A stretch of DNA of 45,797 nucleotides from WSZY01 sp964559845 (GCA_964559845.1 CAZLJF010000014.1:1-45797), one strand, 5' to 3'; counted from the stretch's first letter, positions 32,098 through 40,762 are shown. Numbers and translations are program-made. Notes: generated from the sequence alone by a model not told the origin.

Positions 32098-34370
32098 GAT
32101 TGGGGTGCCTGCTCTTTCAGCAGTGAAACCGAAACACCCCAGAAACGGGACTTTCCGTCAGCTTTTTCAGAAGCAGTCGAACGAAGCTTCTGCTCATCCA
32201 GGCCCAGTTCCGTCAGCATCTCCCGCACACGATCCGCCCGTACCTTTGCCAGGATAAGTTGCCGCCAGCCGACAGTACCTGAGACACCTGTCAACTGTAA
32301 TACGGTACTATCAGGCTGTAAGGCAACAGCACGGCGGTATTTATCGAATATATCGTGAATTTTCTTCACCTCCCCAGGTAAAAGGTCAGCCCGGTTGGGC
32401 CGGAATCGAATCCGGATATGATCAATCTCTTCCTTAAGTCTGGCCCACATCACCGTACTGTTTTGAAGCCGGGAATCATCAAACACGGCAACCCCCCGAA
32501 TAGCAGGAGCCGTTGCGCGAGCCTCCTTAATCCATGTGGACGGTGCTACGCCTGCTGCAAAAAGCGTTCCGTCCCTGTAAGTAAGCTCAACTCCCTCAGG
32601 GGGATGCAGCCGTTCAACCGCCATAGCAAGAACCCTGCTATAATCATCACTCCTTTTTATGCCGCTATCATTGTAAGCCGTGATGCCGGGAATATTTTTT
32701 GCCTTCTCATGCGCCGACATGATCCAACGGGTAGTGGCTTCACCGGAAGCAATCAGCTCCCTTTTTCCGGTGACAGACAATTTGACGCTGTCAGGCGGCA
32801 TCAGCTTCCGGTAGGCCAGCCTGAGAAGATAGTCCGGAGAATCGGTGATCACCAGCTTACGGTCGTCATAGCCGGTCAGCTCCGCTATCTGCTTCACAGA
32901 AGTCCGGGCTCTGGCCGCCCATGCCTCAGTAGCCTCACCTGAGAGTATCAACCTGGAGTTCAACAGCTGAAGTGTGACGGTTGGCGGCGGATTCAGACGT
33001 TCACGAATTTTTTTCAGCAGTATGCCATGCAGATCGATAACTGATAGCTGACGACTATCAACTGCATCAATACCACTGATCAGCAGCGCCTCACTCTTGG
33101 CCCTGTCAATCCAGTCAGGCAAAGCCTTGCCTGAAAGAACAAGTGTGGAACCCTTCAACCCGATATTCACAGATTCCGGAGGATTGATGCGTGTAGCAAC
33201 CCTGCCAAGGATGAATGATGTATCCAGTGAGTGATATGCCTGCCAATGCATGGAGACATCTTCCGGGTCTATACCGTAAGCAGGAAGAAGGGATACAGGA
33301 TCAACAGCCAGGGGGTCACGCATGCCGAAGATAACATGCTGCCCACTCTTCTCCTGTATTTGGGTGATCACAATACCAGGTGTGGAGTTCAGGCGGTCGA
33401 TATAGCCAAGCCACTGCAAGTGCTGGTAATAACTCCACCCTGACCAGATCAGCAAGAACGCTGACAGCAACAGTACGCCAGCAATGGCTTTAACCGGAGA
33501 TTTTTTCTCATCTGTCTGCCTGTAATGTGAAACCATCAATACATTGAGCTGCTCATCAACCTGCTCAAAAGGTTTTGAATCCCCGTCAAATGTCCGCAAC
33601 TCTTCCGAGAACTGTTGCTGAACCTCCTCAACCACCACCTGAGATGTACTATGAAGACTCTGGGGAACACTGCCTCGGCATATAACAGCAAGCACAACAT
33701 CCGGACTTTGTTCAATAACAATCTCCAGATCTCCCATCCGTAAATTCTCAATTTCCTGCCCTGCACCGGAATCAAATGAATCGCGTATGAAATCCTGAAC
33801 TGCCGTCAGCATGCCTGATACAAGATCTGCATCTTCACTTAACTTTTTATCATACGCGAGGTGGCGCAAAAGAATGCCTGTTTTCTTATGAATCAGAAAA
33901 ATCTGCTCCACGCGATAAACCAGTGTATTGAGCATGACAATTTCGGCAAAGGATTTGCCTGTACGTATGGAATCGAAGCGCCATTTCAGCCCTTGTAACG
34001 AAAATGCATGTTCCAGTGTCTGGTTTAGGGATTGCATCATCGTGGCAATGGTATTGCTGATGGATTTGCGAATCGCGGGTCCCATGACGGGAAAAAGAGC
34101 ATCAGATAATGGCCTGGGATTTTTGGCAACAGATGTCTTGATGGCTGACTCAATGGTCAGTGACAATGCCTGGCTTAATGCATCATCCGTTTTATTACGA
34201 AGACGGACCGCCTCGGCCAATACTTTGGCAACCTCTTTGGCATGCAGTTCCTGGTTGAATAGCAGTTCTTCAATAACATCGAGACGAGCAGCCTCCGGCC
34301 CTGAAAGTAACCTGCGAAGCTCCTGCATGGCAGTGATTTCAGTTTCAACTGGAGGATGGGATTTGCTCAC
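32094..34370 (-). CDS. Envelope-spanning OmpA-family protein with BON-like repeats and a cytoplasmic longin/roadblock-like domain
   Basis: This 758-residue protein has three parts. The cytoplasmic part (1-290) includes a helical region and a segment at about 145-235 (VYRVEQIFLIHKKTGILLRH, later LRMGDLEIVIEQSPDVVLAV) whose strand-helix pattern resembles longin/roadblock domains that bind small GTPases. One membrane helix follows (about 294-313). The periplasmic part has at least four repeats of about 60 residues (about 385-445, 450-510, 515-575, 578-638), each with an L.PP..V motif, a G.A...W turn and a D...L end, like BON modules. It ends with a divergent OmpA-type peptidoglycan-binding domain (about 645-750). 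The longin assignment is an inference from pattern. Confidence 0.8.
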   Translation of the reverse strand: MSKSHPPVETEITAMQELRRLLSGPEAARLDVIEELLFNQELHAKEVAKVLAEAVRLRNKTDDALSQALSLTIESAIKTSVAKNPRPLSDALFPVMGPAIRKSISNTIATMMQSLNQTLEHAFSLQGLKWRFDSIRTGKSFAEIVMLNTLVYRVEQIFLIHKKTGILLRHLAYDKKLSEDADLVSGMLTAVQDFIRDSFDSGAGQEIENLRMGDLEIVIEQSPDVVLAVICRGSVPQSLHSTSQVVVEEVQQQFSEELRTFDGDSKPFEQVDEQLNVLMVSHYRQTDEKKSPVKAIAGVLLLSAFLLIWSGWSYYQHLQWLGYIDRLNSTPGIVITQIQEKSGQHVIFGMRDPLAVDPVSLLPAYGIDPEDVSMHWQAYHSLDTSFILGRVATRINPPESVNIGLKGSTLVLSGKALPDWIDRAKSEALLISGIDAVDSRQLSVIDLHGILLKKIRERLNPPPTVTLQLLNSRLILSGEATEAWAARARTSVKQIAELTGYDDRKLVITDSPDYLLRLAYRKLMPPDSVKLSVTGKRELIASGEATTRWIMSAHEKAKNIPGITAYNDSGIKRSDDYSRVLAMAVERLHPPEGVELTYRDGTLFAAGVAPSTWIKEARATAPAIRGVAVFDDSRLQNSTVMWARLKEEIDHIRIRFRPNRADLLPGEVKKIHDIFDKYRRAVALQPDSTVLQLTGVSGTVGWRQLILAKVRADRVREMLTELGLDEQKLRSTASEKADGKSRFWGVSVSLLKEQAPQS

Positions 34371-34414
34371 AACATCTTTACCCGAATAGTCTGTTGATTA
34401 ACTTTGGAGCCGCT

Positions 34415-34981
34415 CTATTGCTCACTGCCGGGAAGTTCAAACTCTTCATTCAGACGCATTGCTATCTCGGTAAACATGGATGCCAGCGCCTTGCGGTCGG
34501 TTTTGTCCGAACGCAGTTCCTCTATAGCGCTGTCCAGTGAAACAGCAAGTGCATTTCGCGCATCCTGAATCTCATTACGCAACTCCTTGGACTGCTTCAG
34601 CAGAGCTTCACGCAGGTCACTCTGGCCTTTGCTAAACTTATCCTGCATTTGAGCACGCTTTTTATCTGCTGCCATTGTTGTTTTATCCAGTTCGCGTGAG
34701 ATCTGCTGCGTGGCCTCTTCACGTTCGCTACGTTCGGTTGCCAGCTTCTCCAGCAGATCGCCAATCTCCTGTTTGATATAGGATTCCAGTGCATCCAACC
34801 GGTTGGCAATTTCACTGCGGAGGGTTCCTGTCTCATTAAGAACACGCTCTTCCAGCCGGGTAAAGCGCCTCTCATAATCACGCATCTGCGATCCAAAGAT
34901 AATATCGCGAATCTGATCAATATTTCCTGATTCAAACGCATCGGAAGAGGCCGTAGTTCTGCTGCTTTTACTTGTAGGCAT
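34415..34981 (-). CDS. Coiled-coil protein of the GTPase operon
   Basis: This 189-residue soluble protein begins MPTSKSSRTTASSDAFESG and is almost wholly helical, with long heptad-rich stretches (about residues 30-170; RDYERRFTRLEERVLNETG and later KTTMAADKKRAQMQDKFSKG). The ATG at 34981 is chosen because GGAG lies 7 bases upstream. A longer frame back to 35083 would translate the end of the inserted repeat and is unlikely. It is the first gene of the operon, 44 bases before the OmpA-like gene. Role unknown; a scaffold for the GTPase complex is my guess. Confidence 0.8.
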   Translation of the reverse strand: MPTSKSSRTTASSDAFESGNIDQIRDIIFGSQMRDYERRFTRLEERVLNETGTLRSEIANRLDALESYIKQEIGDLLEKLATERSEREEATQQISRELDKTTMAADKKRAQMQDKFSKGQSDLREALLKQSKELRNEIQDARNALAVSLDSAIEELRSDKTDRKALASMFTEIAMRLNEEFELPGSEQ

Positions 34982-35011
34982 ATGGGACTCCATGTGAAAT
35001 GAATTTACACC

Positions 35012-35282
35012 AGGGCCTGTTGATACTAATTTCGATGGCGGCGATTCGACCATTTTTTCGATCCTGCAAGGCTTTGCGAGCATTGCGTGCTTGTTGCACG
35101 CTTGCGAGCAGTAACGCAGCAGGGCGGAAAAACGGACTATCCCGACGGGCTGCGCCCCGAATGAGGATACCCGGCGTTGCTCGTCGGTCAGTTGGAACCA
35201 CCAATCTCCCTCCTCACGCCTTGATTAACCTCATTCGGGGCAAACAGCGCCAACACCGCAATTAGTAATGTTAACAGGCCCT
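35012..35282. mobile_element. MITE-like element with terminal inverted repeats (271 bp)
   Basis: The element starts AGGGCCTGTT and ends with its exact complement AACAGGCCCT. The match continues imperfectly for about 30 bases (TACTAATT.CG.TG in both arms). Inside are a palindromic CTTGCGAGCA region and a hairpin with 12-bp arms CCCCGAATGAGG and CCTCATTCGGGG around a loop of about 60 bases. It encodes no transposase. A shortened copy is at 4366-4453. I see no clear target-site duplication. It sits 30 bases upstream of the GTPase operon's first start codon. Confidence 0.7.
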
Positions 35283-35464
35283 AAATATCACTCTAACCAG
35301 TTGAACTGTATATGATTATTTTCACCTCTTCAATTCGCCCGGCTCTGTCAGTAACAGATCACCCATCCGCAGTGTAAAGGGATCAAGGGCATGTTTTGAA
35401 GAAGCCGGTTCCATTGATATGCCTGATCAGGCCATAAGAGAGGCTTTAATTTTTGCCGGCAAAA

Positions 35465-35491
35465 CAAAAAACCGCTCACAACGGAGCGGCT
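35465..35491 (-). terminator. Rho-independent terminator of hemE
   Basis: On the minus strand a GAGCGG/CCGCTC-type stem (CCGCTC at 35472-35477, GAGCGG at 35484-35489) is followed by TTTTTTGTTTTG. It begins about 22 bases after the hemE stop codon. Confidence 0.8.
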
Positions 35492-35512
35492 TTTGCATGG
35501 ATCAGGATTTGA

Positions 35513-36580
35513 TTAGCTATGGTACTTTACAGACTCCTCGCGCACAGCCCTGAAGAACTCAATGGCATGCTCCGGCGGCACATCCGGCGTAATGCCGTGC
35601 CCCAGGTTGAACACATGGCCATTGCCATGGCCGAACCTGGCCAGAATATCCTTCACCTCATCGCGGATACGCGCAGGCTTCGCATACAGCATCGTCGGAT
35701 CCATATTGCCCTGCAGGGCCACCCTGCCACCGACACGGCGGCGTGCTTCATCAATATCGATCGACCAGTCCAGGCCAAGCACGTCACAACCGGTATCGGC
35801 CATCGCCTCCAGCCAGCCCATACCACCCTTGGAGTAGAGAATCACAGGCACGCGGCGTCCTTCATGCTCACGTGTCAGCTGCTCAACAATACGTTGCATG
35901 TATTGCAGTGAGAATGCCTTGTAATCGCGAGTGGTCAGGACGCCGCCCCATGTATCAAAGATCTGCACAGCCTGAGCACCATTGGCGATCTGACCGTTGA
36001 GATAGGCAGCAACAGAGTCCGCCAGCTTCTCCAGCAGCAGATGCATGGTCTCCGGCTCGTTGAACATCATTGCCTTGATTTTGGAGAAGTTCTTGGAGCC
36101 GCCGCCCTCAACCATGTAGGTCGCCAGCGTCCACGGGCTGCCGGCAAAACCGATCAGAGGTACACGGCCATTCAGATCCCTGCGAATGGTGCTTACCGCA
36201 TTCATGACATAACCCAACTCTTGTGACGGATCATCCAATACGGGCAGTTTTTCCACATCGGTGCGACAGGTGATCGGATCAGGGAACTTCGGTCCTTCAC
36301 CTGTGCCGAATGTCAGTTCCATACCCATCGCTTCCGGTACCACCAGAATATCCGAAAACAGAATAGCCGCATCGGCGTCCAGAATATCAATCGGCTGCAA
36401 AGTTACTTCACTGCACAGTTCGGGTGAGCAGCACAAATCCAGAAAGCCGCCGGCCTTGGCACGGGTTGCCCGATACTCAGGAAGATAACGTCCGGCCTGG
36501 CGCATCATCCATACCGGCGTACGTTCCACGTCCTGTCGCAGGCAGGCCCGCAAAAATAGGTCATTCTTCAATTCAGTCAT
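35513..36580 (-). CDS. hemE: Uroporphyrinogen decarboxylase
   Basis: This enzyme converts uroporphyrinogen III to coproporphyrinogen III in haem synthesis. The 355-residue protein has the N-terminal signature PVWMMRQAGRYLPEYR and an AILFSDILVVPEAMG region. The IGFAGSPWTLATYMVEGG loop, FDTWGG and the C-terminal NLGHGITPDVPPEHA follow. Catalytic Asp is in FSDIL. The length is normal. An AAAGGATTTTTTTTATG arrangement gives the ribosome-binding site. Confidence 0.96.
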   Translation of the reverse strand: MTELKNDLFLRACLRQDVERTPVWMMRQAGRYLPEYRATRAKAGGFLDLCCSPELCSEVTLQPIDILDADAAILFSDILVVPEAMGMELTFGTGEGPKFPDPITCRTDVEKLPVLDDPSQELGYVMNAVSTIRRDLNGRVPLIGFAGSPWTLATYMVEGGGSKNFSKIKAMMFNEPETMHLLLEKLADSVAAYLNGQIANGAQAVQIFDTWGGVLTTRDYKAFSLQYMQRIVEQLTREHEGRRVPVILYSKGGMGWLEAMADTGCDVLGLDWSIDIDEARRRVGGRVALQGNMDPTMLYAKPARIRDEVKDILARFGHGNGHVFNLGHGITPDVPPEHAIEFFRAVREESVKYHS

Positions 36581-36604
36581 AAAAAAAATCCTTTAATTAC
36601 GAAA

Positions 36605-36668
36605 CACGCGAAGATCACAAAGAAATATACTGTGTCAACCTTCGCGTGCTTCGTGCTCTCTGTGGTGA
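36605..36668. repeat. Inverted repeat and TTCGTG-type phrase upstream of hemE
   Basis: CACGCGAAG (36605-36613) and CTTCGCGTG (36640-36648) form a perfect 9-bp inverted repeat. The right arm runs on as CTTCGTGCTCTCTGTGGTGA, a quasi-periodic phrase like that at 16671-16700. The repeat lies in the 94 bp between thiG and hemE and could be a structured leader for hemE or a mobile intergenic repeat. Confidence 0.35.
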
Positions 36669-36674
36669 GTCTGC

Positions 36675-37454
36675 CTAATCCCAGATATAGCCTTCAGTGG
36701 GTGACGATGCACTGGCAAACGCCCGCTTCGGCATCCGTCCTGCCAGATACGCCTGACGCCCGGCGCGCACGGCATCGCGCATAGCACGTGCCATACCGCA
36801 CTCATCCTGCGCCTCGGCAATGGCCGTGTTGATCAGAACTGCATCCGCACCCAGTTCCATCGCCTTGGCGGCATCGGATGCGGTTCCGATACCTGCATCC
36901 ACCACGATCGGAACATTGGCCCGCTCCTTGATCACGCGGATATTAAACGGATTGGCAAGCCCGCGACCGGAACCAATCGGGTTACCCAGCGGCATCACAG
37001 CCACACAGCCGATCTCTTCCAGACGGGTGGCCACAATCGGATCATCATTGGTATAGACCATCACCTCAAAATCCTCGGCCACCAATGTTTCGGCCGCCTT
37101 GATCGTCTCCACCACATTGGGGTAGAGGGTCTGAGTATCACCCAGCACCTCCAGCTTCACCAGATTCCAGCCACCGGCCTCACGCGCCAGACGCAGTGTG
37201 CGCACGGCATCATCAGCATTAAAGCAGCCCGCCGTATTGGGCAGAATGGTATATTTCTCCGGATCGATATAGTCGAGCAGGTTCTCCTTGCCCGGATCGG
37301 TGATATTTACGCGGCGCACGGCCACGGTAATCATCTCCGCTTCCGATGCCTCTGTTGCATCTTTCGTCGTCTGGAAATCCCTGTATTTGCCTGAACCGAC
37401 AATTAACCGTGACCCGAACTCATAGGTTCCAACCTTGAAAATATCATCCGACAT
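36675..37454 (-). CDS. thiG: Thiazole synthase
   Basis: ThiG forms the thiazole phosphate of thiamine from deoxyxylulose phosphate, dehydroglycine and ThiS-thiocarboxylate. The 259-residue TIM-barrel protein has GSRLIVGSGKYRDF, the LLDYIDPEKYTILPNTAGC segment, VKLEVLGD (Schiff-base Lys), MPLGNPIGSGRG and VDAGIGTASDAAKAMELGAD. The thiS gene lies 126 bases upstream on the same strand. Confidence 0.95.
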   Translation of the reverse strand: MSDDIFKVGTYEFGSRLIVGSGKYRDFQTTKDATEASEAEMITVAVRRVNITDPGKENLLDYIDPEKYTILPNTAGCFNADDAVRTLRLAREAGGWNLVKLEVLGDTQTLYPNVVETIKAAETLVAEDFEVMVYTNDDPIVATRLEEIGCVAVMPLGNPIGSGRGLANPFNIRVIKERANVPIVVDAGIGTASDAAKAMELGADAVLINTAIAEAQDECGMARAMRDAVRAGRQAYLAGRMPKRAFASASSPTEGYIWD

Positions 37455-37580
37455 TTATTACAACTCCCGCCCGCACAGGATGTGCAGCTTTTGATTCAGG
37501 CCACCCATGGCCTTCAGGGCTTTGCCCCACTTTCAGTGTGTCCAATTCAGCTCTCCTGCCAAATTGTGTCAATCAATCAG

Positions 37581-37778
37581 CTACCCGCCACCAATCATAT
37601 GCACCACTTCAAGACGGTCACCTTCAACCAGTGCGGTTGATTCATATTCACTTTTGGGCACTACTTCCATATTACGCTCAACAGCCAGCATCCGTTTCTC
37701 CAGCCCCAGCTCAACAATCAGCTGAGCAACCGTTGCGGCTTCAACATCTTTTACCTCTCCATTGAGTTGGATCTTCAT
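37581..37778 (-). CDS. thiS: Sulfur carrier protein ThiS
   Basis: This 65-residue ubiquitin-fold protein starts MKIQLNGEVKDVEAATVAQL and ends VVHMIGGG, giving the Gly-Gly tail that is thiocarboxylated for thiazole synthesis. The ATG at 37778 matches the family start; the frame continues 12 codons upstream without need. It is encoded just before thiG. I see no thiamine-pyrophosphate riboswitch in the short region upstream. Confidence 0.92.
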   Translation of the reverse strand: MKIQLNGEVKDVEAATVAQLIVELGLEKRMLAVERNMEVVPKSEYESTALVEGDRLEVVHMIGGG

Positions 37779-37898
37779 CACGGAAACACACCTTTCTGCA
37801 TTAAACATTAACAAAAGCGGGGGATTTTTTCACAAAATCGGAGCAAAATGCCCAAATAGAGTTTGACCCTATTTTTCCAGCCGCGTAGCTTGGCCCAC

Positions 37899-38351
37899 AT
37901 GCTAACAGCATCTGCTTCAACGCCCAACATGCAGAACGGGGAAAATACCAGATCAGCACCAACACCGGATAACTGGCATGGTGTCGCCGAAGGGCTGAAC
38001 AGGGCCCGTCAGCAAGTATGTGGCGGTCACTACCAGGAAGCAATAAACACCCTTAAGGCAGTCCTTGAGTTTGCTCCATCCGAGCCGCAGGCTTGGAGAT
38101 TGCTCGGTGACATCCTGGGGCAACATGGCCATTCGGAAAAAGCAGAAGCATGCCATAAGAAAGCATCCCGGCTTGAACAGCAGTTAAAAACCGGTACCAA
38201 TTCGCTGCCTGCATCCGAGCGACTGGCGAAGCTGCTCTGGTCTCAGGGAGAAACCGATGCGGCATATGCCATGTTGGCCGTTTTGCTGCTCCGCAATCCT
38301 GAAAATGAGCGTCTTGTTGAAATGCGCCATGCATGGGAACGTGCCTCATGA
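37899..38351 (+). CDS. Tetratricopeptide-repeat protein
   Basis: This roughly 150-residue protein contains at least two TPR-type helix pairs (GGHYQEAINTLKAVLEFAP, then AWRLLGDILGQHGHSEKAE, and GETDAAYAMLAVLLLRNPE). No signal peptide is obvious. The start is uncertain: ATG at 37899 is used, with TTG 37863 and ATG 37929 as alternatives. Its stop overlaps the aroQ start (ATGA), so it is the first gene of the aroQ-accB-accC operon. It probably binds a protein partner; function unknown. Confidence 0.7.
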   Translation: MLTASASTPNMQNGENTRSAPTPDNWHGVAEGLNRARQQVCGGHYQEAINTLKAVLEFAPSEPQAWRLLGDILGQHGHSEKAEACHKKASRLEQQLKTGTNSLPASERLAKLLWSQGETDAAYAMLAVLLLRNPENERLVEMRHAWERAS

Positions 38352-38797
38352 AACCATTGCGCATTCTGGTTCTTCATGGCCCCAATCTGAACCTGCTCGG
38401 TACACGCGAACCGGGCCACTATGGCGTTCAGACGCTTGCCGACATCAATCAGGCGCTGATCTCGCTTGCCGATACGCTCGGTGCGGAGTTGACAACCCAC
38501 CAGAGCAATCATGAAGGCGAACTGGTTGACCATATTCAGAAAGCCGGCAATGGGAATATCGATGCCATTATCATTAATCCGGCGGCCTATACACATACCA
38601 GCATTGCCCTGCGAGATGCCCTGCTGGCAACCCGCATCCCGTTTGTCGAAGTGCACCTCTCCAACATCCATAAACGGGAAGAGTTCCGACACCGTTCTCT
38701 TCTGGTGGATGCCGCGGTTGGCATGGTTGCCGGTTTCGGGCCTTCATCCTATACGATGGCGCTTCGCGGCATTGTCGAACATTTACGTAACAGATAA
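38348..38797 (+). CDS. aroQ: Type II 3-dehydroquinate dehydratase
   Basis: This enzyme forms 3-dehydroshikimate in the shikimate pathway. The 149-residue protein has the family start LVLHGPNLNLLGTREPGHYG, with the catalytic Tyr, and then QSNHEGELVDHIQ, INPAAYTHTSIALRDAL and EVHLSNIHKREEFRHRS with the catalytic His. It lies in front of accB and accC, a conserved arrangement in proteobacteria. The ATG overlaps the TPR gene stop. Confidence 0.96.
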   Translation: MKPLRILVLHGPNLNLLGTREPGHYGVQTLADINQALISLADTLGAELTTHQSNHEGELVDHIQKAGNGNIDAIIINPAAYTHTSIALRDALLATRIPFVEVHLSNIHKREEFRHRSLLVDAAVGMVAGFGPSSYTMALRGIVEHLRNR

Positions 38798-38808
38798 GGA
38801 GATTAATT

Positions 38809-39252
38809 GTGGACATTTCTCAAATCCGAAAACTGATTCGGCTCATTCAGAACAGCGACATCACCGAAATTGAAGTTACCGAGGGCGACCACACCGTTCG
38901 CGTCTCCCGCCAGGGTACAGTCGCAACTGCACCTGCCCCGGCAGTTCAGCCGATCGTGGCTGCTCCTCCGGCAGCAGCTCCGGCAGCCCCGGCCGAAGAG
39001 AGTGCGGAAGAGGAAAATATCGTTACCTCTCCAATGGTCGGCACCTTCTACCGCGCTCCATCACCAGATGCTGATCCCTTTGTAACAGAAGGGAGTAAGG
39101 TGAAGAAGGGCGACACCCTATGCATCATCGAGGCGATGAAGCTGATGAATGAAATTGAGGCGGAGTATGACGGCGTTATTGAGAAAGTGCTCGTGGACAA
39201 TGCCTCTCCTGTAGAGTTTGGCCAAGGCCTGTTTGTCATTACACCGCTCTGA
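38809..39252 (+). CDS. accB: Biotin carboxyl carrier protein of acetyl-CoA carboxylase
   Basis: This 147-residue protein carries biotin between the two half-reactions of acetyl-CoA carboxylase. It has an N-terminal domain (ISQIRKLIRLIQNSDITEIE), an Ala/Pro-rich linker (about residues 42-66) and the biotinyl domain with the EAMKLMNEIEA motif, whose Lys is biotinylated. It starts at GTG with AAGGAG seven bases upstream. accC follows after 17 bases. Confidence 0.96.
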   Translation: MDISQIRKLIRLIQNSDITEIEVTEGDHTVRVSRQGTVATAPAPAVQPIVAAPPAAAPAAPAEESAEEENIVTSPMVGTFYRAPSPDADPFVTEGSKVKKGDTLCIIEAMKLMNEIEAEYDGVIEKVLVDNASPVEFGQGLFVITPL

Positions 39253-39269
39253 TTTCATAAGAGGTTTCC

Positions 39270-40619
39270 ATGTTCAATAAAATCCTGATCGCCAACCGTG
39301 GTGAAATTGCCGTTCGTATTATCCGGGCATGCAAGGAGCTTGGCATCCGGAGTGTTGCCGTCTACTCCGAGGCAGATCGTGATGCCATGCATACACGTCT
39401 GGCGGATGAGGCCATCTGTATCGGCCCTGCAGCCAGCAACCTCTCCTATCTGAACATTCCCGCCATCATGAGCGCAGCAGAGGTAACAGACAGCGAAGCA
39501 ATTCATCCGGGCTATGGTTTCCTGGCCGAAAACTCCGAATTTGCTGAAATCGTTACTGCTTCCGGCTACACCTGGATTGGCCCCACCCCTGAATCAATGC
39601 GCACCATGGGTGACAAGGTGAAGGCCAAGGCCAGAATGGAAGAGGCTGGCGTACCGCTTGTACCCGGTTCCGACGGGGCTGTCCGCACCGTGGATGAGGC
39701 CAAAAAAGTGGCTGAATCAACCGGCTTCCCGCTGATCATCAAGGCTGCCGCCGGCGGTGGCGGCCGAGGCATGAAGATTGTGCACTCCGAGCCTGCGCTG
39801 CCAACTGCATTCAACATGTGTCAGACCGAGGCGGGCGCCGTTTTTGGTGATGACACTGTATTTATCGAAAAGTTTCTGGAGGAGCCTCGTCATGTAGAGG
39901 TTCAGGTGCTCGGCGATACACATGGCAACATCATTCACCTTTATGAGCGTGAATGCTCCATGCAGCGTAACAACCAGAAGATTCTGGAAGAGGCGCCGAG
40001 CCCCTCGTTGAATGAAGAAACCCGGCAGGCCATTTGTGCAGCAGGCCTGGCTGCTGCCAAAGCTGTTGATTATGTCGGCGCCGGAACTATCGAGTTTCTG
40101 GTGAACCCGGATAACTCTTTCTACTTCATGGAGATGAACACCCGTATTCAGGTGGAGCATCCGGTCACCGAATGGATCACCGGTGTTGACCTGATCGAAT
40201 GGCAGATTCGCGTTGCCGCCGGTGAAGAGCTTGCTTTTACGCAGGCGCAGATCAAAATCAAGGGGCATGCCATCGAGTGCCGTATCAATGCGGAGCATCC
40301 TTTCAATTTCACGCCATGCCCAGGTACGGTAGAACTCTATCATGCCCCCGGCGGACGCAGTGTACGTGTCGACTCGGCAGTTTATACCGGTTACAAGATT
40401 CCGCCGTATTACGACTCCATGATCGGCAAAATCATTACCCATGCCAGGGATCGCCAGAAATGTATCCGTAGAATGCAACGCGCCATTGATGAGCTGGCGA
40501 TTATTGGAGTCACAACCAATCAGGAACTACACCAGCGGCTGCTGGCCAACCCCGGTTTCCAGGGCGGCAATTTTAATATCCACTTCCTGGAAAACTGGCT
40601 CGACCAGATACGGCTTTAA
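39270..40619 (+). CDS. accC: Biotin carboxylase subunit of acetyl-CoA carboxylase
   Basis: This ATP-grasp enzyme carboxylates the biotin of AccB. The 449-residue protein starts MFNKILIANRGEIAVRIIRA and has the glycine-rich ATP loop KAAAGGGGRGMKIV. It also has EKFLEEPRHVEVQVLGD, the catalytic MEMNTRIQVEHPVTE and the C-terminal YDSMIGKIITHA. A strong terminator follows the stop. Confidence 0.97.
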   Translation: MFNKILIANRGEIAVRIIRACKELGIRSVAVYSEADRDAMHTRLADEAICIGPAASNLSYLNIPAIMSAAEVTDSEAIHPGYGFLAENSEFAEIVTASGYTWIGPTPESMRTMGDKVKAKARMEEAGVPLVPGSDGAVRTVDEAKKVAESTGFPLIIKAAAGGGGRGMKIVHSEPALPTAFNMCQTEAGAVFGDDTVFIEKFLEEPRHVEVQVLGDTHGNIIHLYERECSMQRNNQKILEEAPSPSLNEETRQAICAAGLAAAKAVDYVGAGTIEFLVNPDNSFYFMEMNTRIQVEHPVTEWITGVDLIEWQIRVAAGEELAFTQAQIKIKGHAIECRINAEHPFNFTPCPGTVELYHAPGGRSVRVDSAVYTGYKIPPYYDSMIGKIITHARDRQKCIRRMQRAIDELAIIGVTTNQELHQRLLANPGFQGGNFNIHFLENWLDQIRL

Positions 40620-40634
40620 TTCGAAACCTGGCAG

Positions 40635-40669
40635 CAAACAGGCCGGTCAGTGCCCGGCCTGTTTGTTTT
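40635..40669 (+). terminator. Rho-independent terminator after accC
   Basis: A perfect 12-bp stem (CAAACAGGCCGG and CCGGCCTGTTTG, 7-base loop) is followed by TTTT on the plus strand, 15 bases after the accC stop. Confidence 0.9.
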
Positions 40670-40762
40670 CGGAGTCAGCACTCTCGAATGCAGTGCAACA
40701 ATAGGATAAAATCATACAATCATCGATGCGTGTATAAGAGAGCAACCTGCCATTTATATACC

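Noticed and set aside
34968..35204. A 78-codon minus-strand frame within the repeat element
   Set aside because: It is mostly translated repeat sequence running into the coiled-coil gene start in another frame; no conserved domain and no ribosome-binding site.
37455..37580. Riboswitch between thiS and thiG or before thiS
   Set aside because: No thiamine-pyrophosphate box (CTGAGA with the paired ACCTGA-type element) is visible in these short intervals.
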